Source of the DNA: Acrasis kona
Taxonomy: Eukaryota > Heterolobosea > Eutetramitea > Acrasida > Acrasidae
Length of the DNA: 24,462 nt
NCBI GenBank assembly: GCA_026419775.2
Contig: JAOPGA020001567.1
Coordinates: forward strand, 1-24,462
Direction: 5' to 3'
Shown: positions 9,124-18,702 of the stretch, piece after piece
How positions within the stretch are numbered: the stretch's first letter is position 1
Layout: each line of letters starts with the position of its first letter
Notes under the pieces: generated by a model
What the model saw: only the letters and a program-made list of their open reading frames with translations
Database searches by the model: none
Told to the model about the DNA's origin: nothing
Made by a program: the position numbers and the translations under genes

Positions 9124-9977
9124 ATGTCTAAAGTCATTCTCGTCACAGGTGGTATGTTGTTTCATTTTATCGACCTATCTAACAAGGACAAGCAAACCAA
9201 GGTCTTGGGTACGAATTTGTTAAGCAGCTGGCAGAGCATGGTCACACTGTCTATCTTGGAGCCAGAGATATTGATAAAGGAAATGATGCGGTGTAAGTTG
9301 CGATTATTCGAGTCGATTATTAATATAACAGCTCCAAGATTGGACTTGATAATGTTCATGCTCTTAAAATTGAGGTTACAAATGGAGATTCTGTCAACGA
9401 ATCTGTACAAAGTTTCAAAACCAAAGAGAGCCACTTGGATAGTAAGTTTAGATTTTCAAATATCGCTTTACAATAGTGCTAATCAACAATGCCGGTATAG
9501 CTGGTCGCAAAAATAATGGATGCGATGTTGGTGAAATGCAGGTAACAATGTTTCTTTTCAGACTTTTTTAACTTCGTACAGGACATCTTCAATACTAACG
9601 TGTTCGGAGTTGCAAGAGTAACAAACGCCTACCTAGATTTATTGAAGAAATCTGAAAAGCCCACCATTTGGAACATTGGCTCAATGATAGGAGCAATTGG
9701 ATTGATCACAAATGTCAATGCTCCTGCAAGAGAATGGTTGCCCTACAGCGCTTCGAAGACAGCCATGCACGTATACACAATAATGTTATCCCAACAACAC
9801 CCAGATATCAAAATCAATGTTGTCAACCCAGGATATTGTGGTACTAATTTGAACGAATTTGCAGGAACTATGAAACCGTGCGAGTCAGTTAAAAGTATTG
9901 TAGACGAGCTAATCTTGTCCGATAATACTGAAACTGGGAAATTCTACACTTTTACTGGAGAAGAAATCTCGTGGTAG
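9124..9977 (+). CDS. Short-chain dehydrogenase/reductase, carbonyl-reductase-like, 5 exons
   Basis: NAD(P)H-dependent oxidoreductase of the classical SDR type; substrate unknown. Exons 9124-9151, 9193-9292, 9332-9441, 9477-9541, 9582-9977 (introns of 41, 39, 35 and 40 nt, GT-AG). The spliced product is 232 aa. Seen: cofactor motif TGANQGLG (residues 8-15, assembled across intron 1), NNAG (83-86), catalytic Ser in IGSM (135), YSASK (Tyr156, Lys160), and VNPGYCGTN after the active site. The carbonyl-reductase-type opening TGANQGLG fits cytosolic reductases of small carbonyls or quinones. Every exon junction is supported by family motifs. An in-frame ATG at 9097 would add nine residues; I prefer 9124 because MSKVILVTG is the usual start. 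AATAAA begins 3 bases past the TAG stop. It converges with the kinase gene (179 bp between stops). Confidence 0.93.
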
Positions 9978-10156
9978 ATTAATAAAATCGAAAATTAATA
10001 TAGTTTTGTTTATTTGTGGTCGTATAGACTTGCTGACGTAAACATCTCTGAGAGGAAAGTGAGAATACCTCAAGTTTTTTGTAAAATATGATTTGACATT
10101 TGACATGATTAAATTTGTAATTTCTACATAATTTACTTCTCAAAATTTCGTACTCC

Positions 10157-12180
10157 TTAATGACTATTCTTGATTGCATCAAGCAGTGATAAAATCTGCT
10201 GAAAAGACGGCCTATTATCAGGTTCTAAAGACCAGCATTGCTTCATCAAAATAATGTATTCATCTTCCGCTCGCGTAAATCGTTCCGATTCGAACACTGG
10301 TGGTCTCAAACCATTGGTCACCTTCATTCCCAACATGAAATCATTACTAATCGCTTCCTCGCTATTTGAGTACGGCCTTATTTCGAAGAATAACTCATGC
10401 ATAATGATTGCGAAAGAATAAACATCACATTTTTCAGTATATGCGTCGCCACGTATCACCTCTGGAGACATGTACACATAAGTTCCTGTGGCTGCAGTCA
10501 TTGTAGATCCAGATAATTTTCTTGACGAACCAAGATCACATACTTTAGCAGTGTTCAAATATTGGTCGAGCTTTTACGTGTTATCTTTAAAAATGTATTT
10601 AGAATCGACTTACTAAAATGTTGGACGGCTTTAGATCTCTGTGACAGACGGGATCGCTTCTTCCATTCATGAAGGACAAAGCCGAAGCAACATCTCTCAA
10701 AATGGACACTTTTTTTGTAAAAGGTAGACAACTATGACGCTGATCTTTTTTTTCTCTGTCATGACCATGTATTACTCTTTCTAAAGCAAAGTCCATGAGC
10801 TCAGTCACGATGTACTTTGAAAAAGTAAACATAACGCATTGCGAAAGGTGGTCTTACCTTGTAATCACTTGCAATACAAGCACCCATAAATAAAACAATG
10901 TTTGGATGCCGAAGCATGATTAGCATGCGTACTTCGTGCTCAAACTCTGCTTCGCTTTCAACTCTTTTCATCATTTTGATCGCAACTCTTGATCCAAGGT
11001 ACTTTCCTTTAAACACTACACCAAAAGCACCCTCTGATATTTTAGAGTCAAAAGAAAGTTCAGTAGCAAGAACGATCCAGTCCCTAATATCAGCGACAAA
11101 TTCATCTCTGGCCGATATATCTGATGTGTTGATAAGAGGCACATCCAATTCAAGTTCAGGACATTTTGCTACAATTTCATGATATTTATGATCAGTCGTC
11201 TGACTTGATAAAAAGAAGAGAATAGAATTCAAAACAAGACACATAAAGAGCCATAAAAGCCTACAAGCCTCCAACGAAATATACCAAACTCCAACACGGA
11301 AAGTAGAATCATTTGTGTCGCGAAGACTTTTCCTCACTACAACCATGTACAAACAAAATATTGACATGGCCACATTCATGACAAGTGTTGTAACGAAGAT
11401 TACAACAGATATTTTTAACAACTTTCCCAACAGCAACGTCTCCCTCTTCTTCCACAAGAAATAAACAATTGCTACAAACAAAGAACTAACGCTGCATAGT
11501 AGAACCAAGAGACAGACCAGGTAAAATCCCCATAAATACTCAAAAGCCAGTCCCGAAGAAGATGTTGTGACTGCACCTGAGATGGACCCGACAAGATTTA
11601 ACAATGCAAATACAATTAGCATGAACAAGCACGAAAATAATTTTAAACTTTCAATTTGCTTAAAAGTTGCAGGTGTGAAATTAATCCTCATGTATGAATA
11701 GTGTAATGTCACAAACATGGGGGTCAACATTGTGTACAATAAAGTCTTTGCGATAAAGTTACCAACAAAAAACATGTATGCTTTGCTCTGTGTTACCATT
11801 TCAGAATACTTTACATGAAGCATTAAACTCAAAACAACCTCAAATGCAATGCTGCTTATGGCCAAGAATCCAAAAAGTGATATTGTTGTGGTAATCAAAA
11901 CCCTGAATGTGGTTGTACTGCGCCAAAAGAAGTAAAGCAAACCTACTAGTAGTCCAAAAATCGATGATGAAATATTGATTGATCCGTCGGTTATTGCAAC
12001 GGCTTTTATGGGATTATCAAGGTATGCTGTTGCATTTTGGGTAATGTTCGGTGTTGTGATGTTCTCCGACACTAAAGTATACGAGCATGTTATAACATAC
12101 ACCCCGATACCAAAGTTCCACGCGCTAATCAATGCCGAAGCGATGACGAACGATATGAATAAGACTCTTAGATAATTCAT
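10157..12180 (-). CDS. Multi-pass membrane receptor-like TKL protein kinase, 3 exons
   Basis: Exons 12180-10858, 10814-10614, 10570-10157 (two 43-nt introns); 645 aa. Seen: about eight hydrophobic helices in residues 1-340 (the first could be a cleaved or anchoring signal), with a short glycosylated segment (NIT, NIT, NAT) after the first; a linker; then a kinase domain from about 378: SEGAFGVVFKG, VAIKMM (Lys about 402), VLFMGAC, catalytic loop HRDLKPSN (Asp501), metal motif DLG in place of DFG (Asp520), and MSPEV in place of APE. The MGAC-type beta-4/5 strand and HRDLKPSN point to the tyrosine-kinase-like group. The first glycine of the G-loop is replaced (ISEG for IGxG), but the catalytic Lys, Asp and Asn are all present, so it is likely active. 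Inferred: a plasma-membrane receptor kinase with a 7TM-like sensor. A 37-nt intron at 12237-12201 splits the 5' leader. The codon GTG upstream of 12180 was not used as start. Confidence 0.9.
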
Positions 12181-12200
12181 GCTTTGCCAAGTCACAACTT

Positions 12201-12237
12201 CTGTTCATGCATTAGTTATGTTGTTCAGAAAACTTAC
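12201..12237 (-). other. 5'-UTR intron of the kinase gene
   Basis: On the sense strand: GTAAGT donor after CCAACCAA, ACTAAT branch-like site, acceptor ACAG, 37 nt, ending 20 bases before the ATG at 12180. No in-frame ATG lies upstream before a TGA, so it is a leader intron. The rest of the 350-bp gap to the fascin/MIR gene (12238-12530) is AT-rich. It contains an 11-base inverted repeat (12234-12244 with 12302-12312), whose left copy overlaps the donor, and a 9-base pair ATTATTGAC/GTCAATAAT; no gene is seen. Confidence 0.6.
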
Positions 12238-12530
12238 TTGGTTGGACAGTCTTCCAATGATTATTGACAATTCATGAACTCTTTTGTAATGCTTATGAAC
12301 ACAACCAAGTAATTATTTGAAATGATATGACAGGCCAGTGATTGGTCTTCGTTTATAACAATTTTTAATAAATTGATCGTCAATAATGAGATGATCATAA
12401 TTTCAGAAAATTAGGAGTAAACACATATAAAATCAAACAGCACGAACGAATAAAGAACATTCATCATTGAGCAACTAACAAACATTTAGACAAGAATAGA
12501 TTGTGTGTTCAAAACTTTATATAAAATACA

Positions 12531-13610
12531 TTACTGCCAGAAGCGTTGCCTAATTTCAGAAATTAAAAACAAGTTCTTATGGTCGTGAGTAGGAGTGGCA
12601 ACGACCTCTTGATAATAAGTTGTGCTGAACAAACTCTTCAAACCAAATGTATTCAGGTCGGACTTTAGTATTTTTCCGGTGGGTTGATGGAACAAGTGGA
12701 TGTTCTGTCCAGCAAACACCACATTTCCATTCTGACCGGGGAACATCGGATCTATAAATACCCAGTGGTCGTTCGCATCGCTTTGGTCGTAACCAGTCAC
12801 TTCCTGCTGGTTGGTAGCGGGCGACACGTCATGATTATGAGAATGTAGTTTGTGCTTTGTGACAAAATGTTCAATGGTAATGACTTGGCCCAATGGAACT
12901 GGTCCAGACTGGTCTTTGTTAAATGGATTAACTACCCTCCAATAATCTCCATCGTCGTTTTCATTTCCACAGTAGACGATTTGCTGCTTGCTGCCACTGT
13001 GGTAGTGTTGATTGGTGGAGCGGAGTAGACTATTCGTGGTAATGTGTTTGATTTTTATAAAGTCATTGTAATGTAGAACGTTAGGAGGCATGGATCTGGC
13101 GGCTGATGCGGATAGGTTTGGAATGTATTTTGTGTTTGAAAAAATTGTAAATGTCTCCCAAGGACCACATTCTCTACGGTCACAAACAAGATTCTTTTTG
13201 TGTTCCTCGTGGCAAATGTACGTTCCATGATGACTGAAAAGGGATATCCTATCAGCACTGTGGATGCCTCCCTCTGTATTTACTGAACCGTGGCCAGGGA
13301 GAATACGGAAGGTTTCCCATTCTGCTGCTGCCTCCCTGTTGCCAACAACTGCGCCATCAGGTGTTGCGGTAATTAGAGTACCATGATGGGAGACTAGTTG
13401 TATCCCACTACCATATTGAACAGTGGTACCAATTGGACCACCTGCAATAGTAAATGTCTCCCACTCCCTCTTTTCAAACCTGTCGGCCACAATCTCTCCG
13501 TGTGGCTCAGCTGTTATAGTTTTTAAATGTATGGAAGCCAAGTTTATTGTGCTGCCGTATAATATAGCATCCGGGGTAAGTGCTTTTATGATGTTCGAGA
13601 TGAGTCCCAT
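12531..13610 (-). CDS. Double beta-trefoil protein: fascin-like domain plus MIR domain
   Basis: Single coding exon, 359 aa from the ATG at 13610; the longer open frame begins only at a non-ATG codon. Seen: residues about 15-160 hold three trefoil units ending in W-E-T-F (EWETFTIAGG, EWETFRILPG, PWETFTIFSN), each preceded by a 'SHHGTxI' or equivalent strand, as in fascin-like domains of amoeboid protists. Residues about 183-345 hold three MIR repeats (IKIKHITTNSLLRS ... QQIVYCG ... YWRVV; ITIEHFVTKHKLHS ... QQEVTG ... HWVF; IHLFHQPTGKILKS). Known: MIR trefoils occur in SDF2, protein mannosyltransferases and IP3/ryanodine receptors, mostly in the ER lumen; fascin trefoils bind actin or sugars. 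Here no signal peptide or membrane segment is visible, so it is probably cytosolic. A 35-nt leader intron at 13693-13659 would start 10 bases from the malic-enzyme stop. Confidence 0.82.
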   Translation of the reverse strand: MGLISNIIKALTPDAILYGSTINLASIHLKTITAEPHGEIVADRFEKREWETFTIAGGPIGTTVQYGSGIQLVSHHGTLITATPDGAVVGNREAAAEWETFRILPGHGSVNTEGGIHSADRISLFSHHGTYICHEEHKKNLVCDRRECGPWETFTIFSNTKYIPNLSASAARSMPPNVLHYNDFIKIKHITTNSLLRSTNQHYHSGSKQQIVYCGNENDDGDYWRVVNPFNKDQSGPVPLGQVITIEHFVTKHKLHSHNHDVSPATNQQEVTGYDQSDANDHWVFIDPMFPGQNGNVVFAGQNIHLFHQPTGKILKSDLNTFGLKSLFSTTYYQEVVATPTHDHKNLFLISEIRQRFWQ

Positions 13611-13658
13611 CTTCTTTGTTTTGTGGTTGAGCGAAGTTGATTCAAGACCCAAACAAGA

Positions 13659-13693
13659 CTTTAATTAATGTTTTAACGAAGAGAAATCCTTAC
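13659..13693 (-). other. Probable 5'-UTR intron of the fascin/MIR gene
   Basis: Sense strand: GTAAGG donor, TTAAAAC/ATTAAT branch-like region, TTAAAG acceptor, 35 nt, typical of the coding introns here. Its donor lies 10 bases beyond the last base of the upstream malic-enzyme stop, so the fascin/MIR transcript must start within or before the 3' end of that gene. Confidence 0.5.
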
Positions 13694-13702
13694 GACGAAT
13701 AT

Positions 13703-13708
13703 TTTATT
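13703..13708 (-). terminator. Polyadenylation signal overlapping the malic-enzyme stop
   Basis: Sense reading GAA-TAA-AAT; the stop TAA is bases 3-5 of AATAAA. Confidence 0.6.
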
Positions 13709-15475
13709 CTTTCACAAGCTTTTTATACTCTGGTGACCATTGATTCTTCTCCACCCACTCTTTAATATCTTCACCTTTCGGTATATTTTCGTTTTTCGAG
13801 AGACCCTCCTCCACGGACTGTTTTATAATTGCTACGGCCACATGAGTAGACACGCTCCTCACATGCTCAACATCAGGCAACAAACCCTTACTTTCATCTT
13901 CCTTAGCAGGAGATAACTCTGCTAAAGCTACAGCGGCAGCATACAACATTTTATTAGACAATTTCGATGACTTGCTCAAAATACAAGCTAATGCTATACC
14001 TGGATAGACCAGAGCATTATTACATTCAGAAATTACAATTTTATTATCATCATTGTTTTCAACTGGTGGATAGGGAGATCCAGTTGCCACCAACGCTTTA
14101 CCTTTCGTCCACTTCATCACATCCTTTGGCTCAGCTTCACATAGTTTCGTAGGATTGCTCAACGGCAGAATGATAGGTCGTTCATGATTCTCCGCCATTT
14201 GCTCACAAACATTTTGATCGAATGAATCCTTCTTGGTGGAACATCCAATTAGAATATTGGGTTTGATTTTCTTGATGACATCAGATAATGATTTCATGTC
14301 ATCTTTCCCTTCAGATGCATCTCTTGCATATGGTTTTTGAGCAGGTGTTAAATCGTCGCTCATATCATCGTACAGTACACCTTGTTTATCGACTAACCTG
14401 GAAAAACAAGATTAGATTTGAAATTTGAAATTTGTGGAATTACCAAATTCTTGAGATTGCATCTTGTTTCGAAGATTGGTCATGAATCATGGCATCTACG
14501 ATGGCGTCTGCTATACCTGTACCTGCTGTTCCTGCTCCAAAGATTACGATTTTTGAATCCTTCAATTTGCATTTTGAAATGTGAAGAGCGGCCAAGATTG
14601 CCGCCAGTGTAACCGCACCAGTACCTTGAATATCATCGTTAAAGCAACATAGCTCCTCGCGGTACTCGTTCAGCACACGACGTGCATTTGAAATTCCAAA
14701 GTCTTCAAAATGTATGGTCACATTCGGAAATGCATTTTTTGCTGAATTCACAAATGCTTTGATGAACTCGTCGTATTGCTTACCTCTGACTCTTTTCTTC
14801 TTGAGTCCTAAATAAGTATTGTCATTTAGTAAATCTTGATTGTTGGTACCACAATCTAGACCGACGGATAGAATTTTATGAGGATGGAGACCTGCACATA
14901 ATACCAATAGGTTTGATTTTGCGGTGGATATGGAAATACCGCCCACTCCTTGATCTCCGATTCCGAGAATTTCTTCTCCATCCGAGCATACAATGTATGT
15001 GATGTGATCTTGCTTTGCACATCGTTTCATTGTTTCTTCTAAAGTGTCTAAAGGTTGGTCTATGGACAGAAAACATCCTTCGGGGCGTTGAAAGATTTTG
15101 GAGTAGAGTTCGATCGCTTTACCTAAATATTTAAACATTGACCGGTTATTATACGAAGTAATTACCTTCTGTCGGTGTGTAAATAATTGGTAACATTTCA
15201 GTAATGTGAGTTTCGAGGAGCTTGTAGAACAACACCTCGTTTTGGAAGTGCAAGCCGTTTAGGAAAGCATTCTGCCTAAGTGCAGATTTTGACTCTTGTT
15301 TAAATTGATCATATGCTCTTTCGATTTGCTGATCTATAGTTTGAACGTTGGAGGGAAGAAGACCATGAAGACCAAATTCGCTTCTCTCTTCGTTTGTGAA
15401 CGCAGTTCCCTTGTTCAATCTAGCATTATTCAACAAATCAGCACCAACAACACTGCACTTTACGCAATCAGGCAT
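13704..15475 (-). CDS. NAD(P)-dependent malic enzyme, 3 exons
   Basis: Oxidative decarboxylation of malate to pyruvate. Exons 15475-15166, 15122-14444, 14397-13704 (introns of 43 and 46 nt); 560 aa, the normal length. Seen: YTPTEG at 99-104 (completed across intron 1), ILGIGDQGVGGISI (155-168), a malate/metal region with LDCGTNNQ, HFEDFG (Glu243, Asp244) and FNDDIQGTGAV (Asp266/267), Rossmann motif IVIFGAGTAGTG (295-306), and PLSNPT in exon 3. GDQG with VGLDCGTNN resembles the E. coli MaeA/SfcA branch, which uses NAD; the cofactor here is inferred only. There is no clear mitochondrial presequence at the N-terminus (MPDCVKCSVV), so it is probably cytosolic. The stop is embedded in AATAAA. The CRY-DASH gene on the same strand ends 37 bp upstream of its ATG. 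Confidence 0.96.
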
Positions 15476-15511
15476 ATTTTAAAAAAACAAAAATAGATTT
15501 TACAATTAAAT

Positions 15512-15517
15512 TTTATT
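15512..15517 (-). terminator. Polyadenylation signal overlapping the CRY-DASH stop
   Basis: Sense reading GAA-TAA-AAT, as in the malic-enzyme gene just downstream on the same strand; the next ATG is 38 bases away. Confidence 0.6.
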
Positions 15518-17072
15518 CCTTCTTAGCCTTCTTCGGCGACAATGCAATGTTCGTTGTGGCCTTTCTCTTTTTCGCACCAGGTTCAGCCTTCTTCTTTGGT
15601 TTCATCGACGCAGGTAACGGAACCTCCACAACAGGCTCAGGATAATCTTCGCAACCGTATTGCTTCCTCTCACTGGCAGTCAACAACCAAGGAACGGGTA
15701 ATTTGGGAATAGGAACATTTTTCAACTCAGGTATCCAACTTTTAATGTACTCACCTTTTGGATCAAAATCCTTCGCTTGCTTGATCATGTTGAAACTTCT
15801 GGAACCTCCTCTTGGGTCATTTCCTACTCCTGCAATGTACATCCAATTACACCAATTACTAGTGACGTCATAATCGATCAATTTGGCTTCAAAGTATTCG
15901 GCACCTAACCTCCAATCCATTCCCATATCTCTTGAAAAGAAACTTGATGTTATCATACGTCCTCTGTTGGACATCCAACCACTTAAATTCATTTCGCGAA
16001 TGTTTGCATCAACCATGGGGTGTCCAGTACGTCCTTCGCACCATCTCTTCAACTTTTCAGGGTCGGTGTCCCATGTGGGCTCATCCTTTCCGTTATAGTT
16101 TCTGATGCCCGAAATTTTAAATATTTTATTACCTACCTTTTGTCCCAAGTACCTAAAGTAATCTCTAAAGAACAATTCTCTAATTAATGCCTCAATACCA
16201 TCATTCGACTTGTACTTTTTTTCATATAGCTTTACTTGTTGGTAAATGTAACGCGGAGAGATGCACCCTACTGACATCCATGGAGAGAACTTCGAACTAT
16301 AGTCTGCACCAATGAGCCCGTTTCTTGTGTTGGCATAATCAGATAGTGGCTGTGACTTGTTCCAAATGTATGCTTTGGTTCTCTTGATTCCTTCTGTTTC
16401 GCCTCCAGTGAATTTCATTACGGCTCTCTTTTCTGGTTCAATTTTATTAGAGTCAAATCCCAAGTCGGTTAGAGATGGTACTGTTCCCCATTCTTGCTCT
16501 GATAGCTCTGGTGTAATGTCTTTTAGATCCTTTGGCTCAGGAATGGGATCGCGCACTTTAAGATCTTTCAAAATTCTATTACGGAAGGAGGCAAAGGTCA
16601 TGGGAATGGTCATTGGTGTTGTTCCTTTCGGTAGGTCATCAGGATGAACCAAGGTGTGACTCCACAACAAATCTAAATCTACAACTTTACTTACTCCATT
16701 CTCCACGGTAGTCTCTTCTGATCCCACTTCTTTATGTGCGAATACTTTTTTAACATTCAAGTCTTCAATAATATTTTTAATAACATCTTCTGGTCGGCCA
16801 ACTTTTATCATGAGATTGCCCCCAATTCTATTCAAATTCTTTCTCAAGTCGTCCACACTTTCTATAAGGAATTTTGCTCTGAGATTTTGTGTTTTTCTAA
16901 TATGTCCGACCATGCTTTTTTCATAATGTCTGGGGTCAAAACAAACAATTGGTACAATTTTATATTTTTTGTCCTCTGAAAATTTGATTCCCTTGGTAAG
17001 AGCTTCATTATCAAGTATCCTTAGGTCGTTGCGCAGCCAGACAAGGACGGTTCCATTCTTTATTTTATCCAT
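15513..17072 (-). CDS. CRY-DASH: Cryptochrome DASH (photolyase family) with basic C-terminal tail
   Basis: FAD flavoprotein of the DASH branch, which repairs UV cyclobutane dimers in single-stranded or looped DNA and may sense blue light. Single exon, 519 aa. Seen: N-terminal antenna-binding domain (LVWLRNDLRILDN at 10-22), then FAD domain with GGE (223-225), TRNGLIGADYSSKFSPW (249-265), WCEGRTGHPMVDANIRE (344-360), MSNRGRM (367-373), DWRLGAEYFE, and DYDVTSNWCNW...GVGNDPR. The DYSSKFSPW and SNRGRM wording and the extended linker fit the DASH subfamily. After the conserved end (about 470), residues 490-519 are rich in Lys (KPKKKAEPGAKKRK ... SPKKAKKE), a probable nuclear localisation signal. 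The stop overlaps AATAAA. A possible 33-nt leader intron (GTAATT...CTAAG) lies at about 17120-17155; not proven. Confidence 0.95.
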   Translation of the reverse strand: MDKIKNGTVLVWLRNDLRILDNEALTKGIKFSEDKKYKIVPIVCFDPRHYEKSMVGHIRKTQNLRAKFLIESVDDLRKNLNRIGGNLMIKVGRPEDVIKNIIEDLNVKKVFAHKEVGSEETTVENGVSKVVDLDLLWSHTLVHPDDLPKGTTPMTIPMTFASFRNRILKDLKVRDPIPEPKDLKDITPELSEQEWGTVPSLTDLGFDSNKIEPEKRAVMKFTGGETEGIKRTKAYIWNKSQPLSDYANTRNGLIGADYSSKFSPWMSVGCISPRYIYQQVKLYEKKYKSNDGIEALIRELFFRDYFRYLGQKVGNKIFKISGIRNYNGKDEPTWDTDPEKLKRWCEGRTGHPMVDANIREMNLSGWMSNRGRMITSSFFSRDMGMDWRLGAEYFEAKLIDYDVTSNWCNWMYIAGVGNDPRGGSRSFNMIKQAKDFDPKGEYIKSWIPELKNVPIPKLPVPWLLTASERKQYGCEDYPEPVVEVPLPASMKPKKKAEPGAKKRKATTNIALSPKKAKKE

Positions 17073-17294
17073 TTTTCCAAGTTCATTTTATCCAAACAAT
17101 CTTACAACGATAATCTTAGATATGTACAAATATGTATGAATAATTACCCTTGTTTTGGACGATTGAAATTGGTGAGGTACCATGTCGTTTATAAATTCCC
17201 TTTATTTATCACAGCTGTGTAGCCCCATGAGGTACTAAGAATCGCTTATGGTTATGTTAAAGTTGGTTTTATTGACGAAATCCATCAGTTATGT

Positions 17295-18434
17295 TTACAC
17301 ATTTTGTTTTTCTTGCTCAGGTGCGCTATCATCGCCACTCGCTTCTATTTCTTTTGGTGTTTCTGCTGATGAAGGCATGTTGGGTTGGGTTGTTTCATCA
17401 ACTACAGAGATGTCTCCCTCCAAGTCCGGTCCTGACTGCTCTCCATCAGAGTTTGTTATGGTTTCGATGCCATTCTCACTCATTGCATTCTTCCTGAATC
17501 TTTTTAATGAGAACCTAGTTGGCCAGAAGATGATGGTCATTACCAGGAACACTACAAAGTCGGGAACACCCATCGTCACTAATAACACAAACACGATGCC
17601 AATATTGTTAATGGAAAGCAACACGGCCAAACAACCAGAAACTATAATTGTTGCAAATATCGTGAGCACCATGATAAATAATAATCTCCTTATGAGTGCC
17701 TTTGTTCTGCTATTACCCTTGCCTCCTCCTTCACGTATGTTCATGTACATAACTATGCCGGTAATAATTACCAGTAATGTAAGCCCCACTTTATTAATTG
17801 CGACAAGAGGTATGGCAGTACCCTGTATTAAGATAGTGAACGTGTCGGAACTTATATTCATATAGATGTTATAGACCACAATGGATATTACGCTGTATGC
17901 AACACCAACAAACACGCTCAAAACTAACAGAATCCTTGCCACCACAATGCACACTTTACGAAAGGTGGTGAAAGAGGCACTACTCAGAACCACAAGAAAG
18001 ATTTGAATCATTATGGCTATAGTTATGTCGTATAGCATTAGGTCGACTGCAATAAAACTGAAATCTCTTATACCGAGTCGTCCATCCGATGCTCTATATA
18101 TCATAAATGCGAAGTTAAAAACCTTATATATGCAATAAACGACCATATAGCAGTACAAAACATGAAGCCATAGTTGTCTGCTCACTCTGCTTTCTTTGAC
18201 GCCTTTAGGTAGTATTTTGTAGCAACCAAGAACTAGATATGCTCTGTGACCGATTGCGATGATGGTCAAGAGTATTGCGATGATGACAAACACTGCAAGA
18301 AGTACTGAGCAAAGTACAACAACGGGTATAGGGTACTGCGATAGCAACCTGTTGAAGTCATCAAAAGGGCTGCTTTGTGTGCTATTTCCTAATGTACCGT
18401 TGTTTACTGTTACGTTCGCAAAGGTACTGTTCAT
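17295..18434 (-). CDS. Seven-transmembrane protein with acidic cytoplasmic tail
   Basis: Single exon, 379 aa. Seen: short N-terminus with four N-glycosylation sequons (NST, NVT, NGT, NST) and no signal peptide, then seven hydrophobic helices at about 36-62, 89-113, 126-152, 161-190, 205-232, 249-274 and 278-304, and a 70-residue tail that begins basic (RFSLKRFRKNA) and ends rich in Asp, Glu, Ser and Pro. The topology (N out, 7TM, basic then acidic tail) is that of a GPCR-like protein; helix 7 has a Pro-Asp pair (GVPDF) but not the canonical NPxxY, and no DRY-like motif after helix 3 is evident. I cannot place it in a named family. AATAAA lies about 25 bases past the stop. It is transcribed away from the NTPase-nuclease gene (268 bp between the ATGs). 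Confidence 0.8.
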   Translation of the reverse strand: MNSTFANVTVNNGTLGNSTQSSPFDDFNRLLSQYPIPVVVLCSVLLAVFVIIAILLTIIAIGHRAYLVLGCYKILPKGVKESRVSRQLWLHVLYCYMVVYCIYKVFNFAFMIYRASDGRLGIRDFSFIAVDLMLYDITIAIMIQIFLVVLSSASFTTFRKVCIVVARILLVLSVFVGVAYSVISIVVYNIYMNISSDTFTILIQGTAIPLVAINKVGLTLLVIITGIVMYMNIREGGGKGNSRTKALIRRLLFIMVLTIFATIIVSGCLAVLLSINNIGIVFVLLVTMGVPDFVVFLVMTIIFWPTRFSLKRFRKNAMSENGIETITNSDGEQSGPDLEGDISVVDETTQPNMPSSAETPKEIEASGDDSAPEQEKQNV

Positions 18435-18702
18435 CCACTATGAATAATCTTCTTCAAGTAATATATTTTGTCGTTGCCTGTTTCTAATTAACCCCAGAAT
18501 AAGTCTTTTTAGGCATGTCAATCGCTAAAATCTTACTTCACCCGTTTAATAGACAGGATAAAATCAATGTCACCAACGCATGTCTTAAAATAAGCAATTT
18601 ATGCTATTGCAGACGAACTATCAAAGAATGATTTTGTCAAAGTTTGATATAGATTATCTCTGTTTGTAAGGTAAGATTCCATCTACTAAGTCTTAAACAA
18701 AA

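Noticed and set aside
17248-17865. 205-codon plus-strand open frame
   Set aside because: Antisense shadow of the 7TM gene; hydrophobic codons on one strand remove stops on the other, and the sense strand has clear topology.
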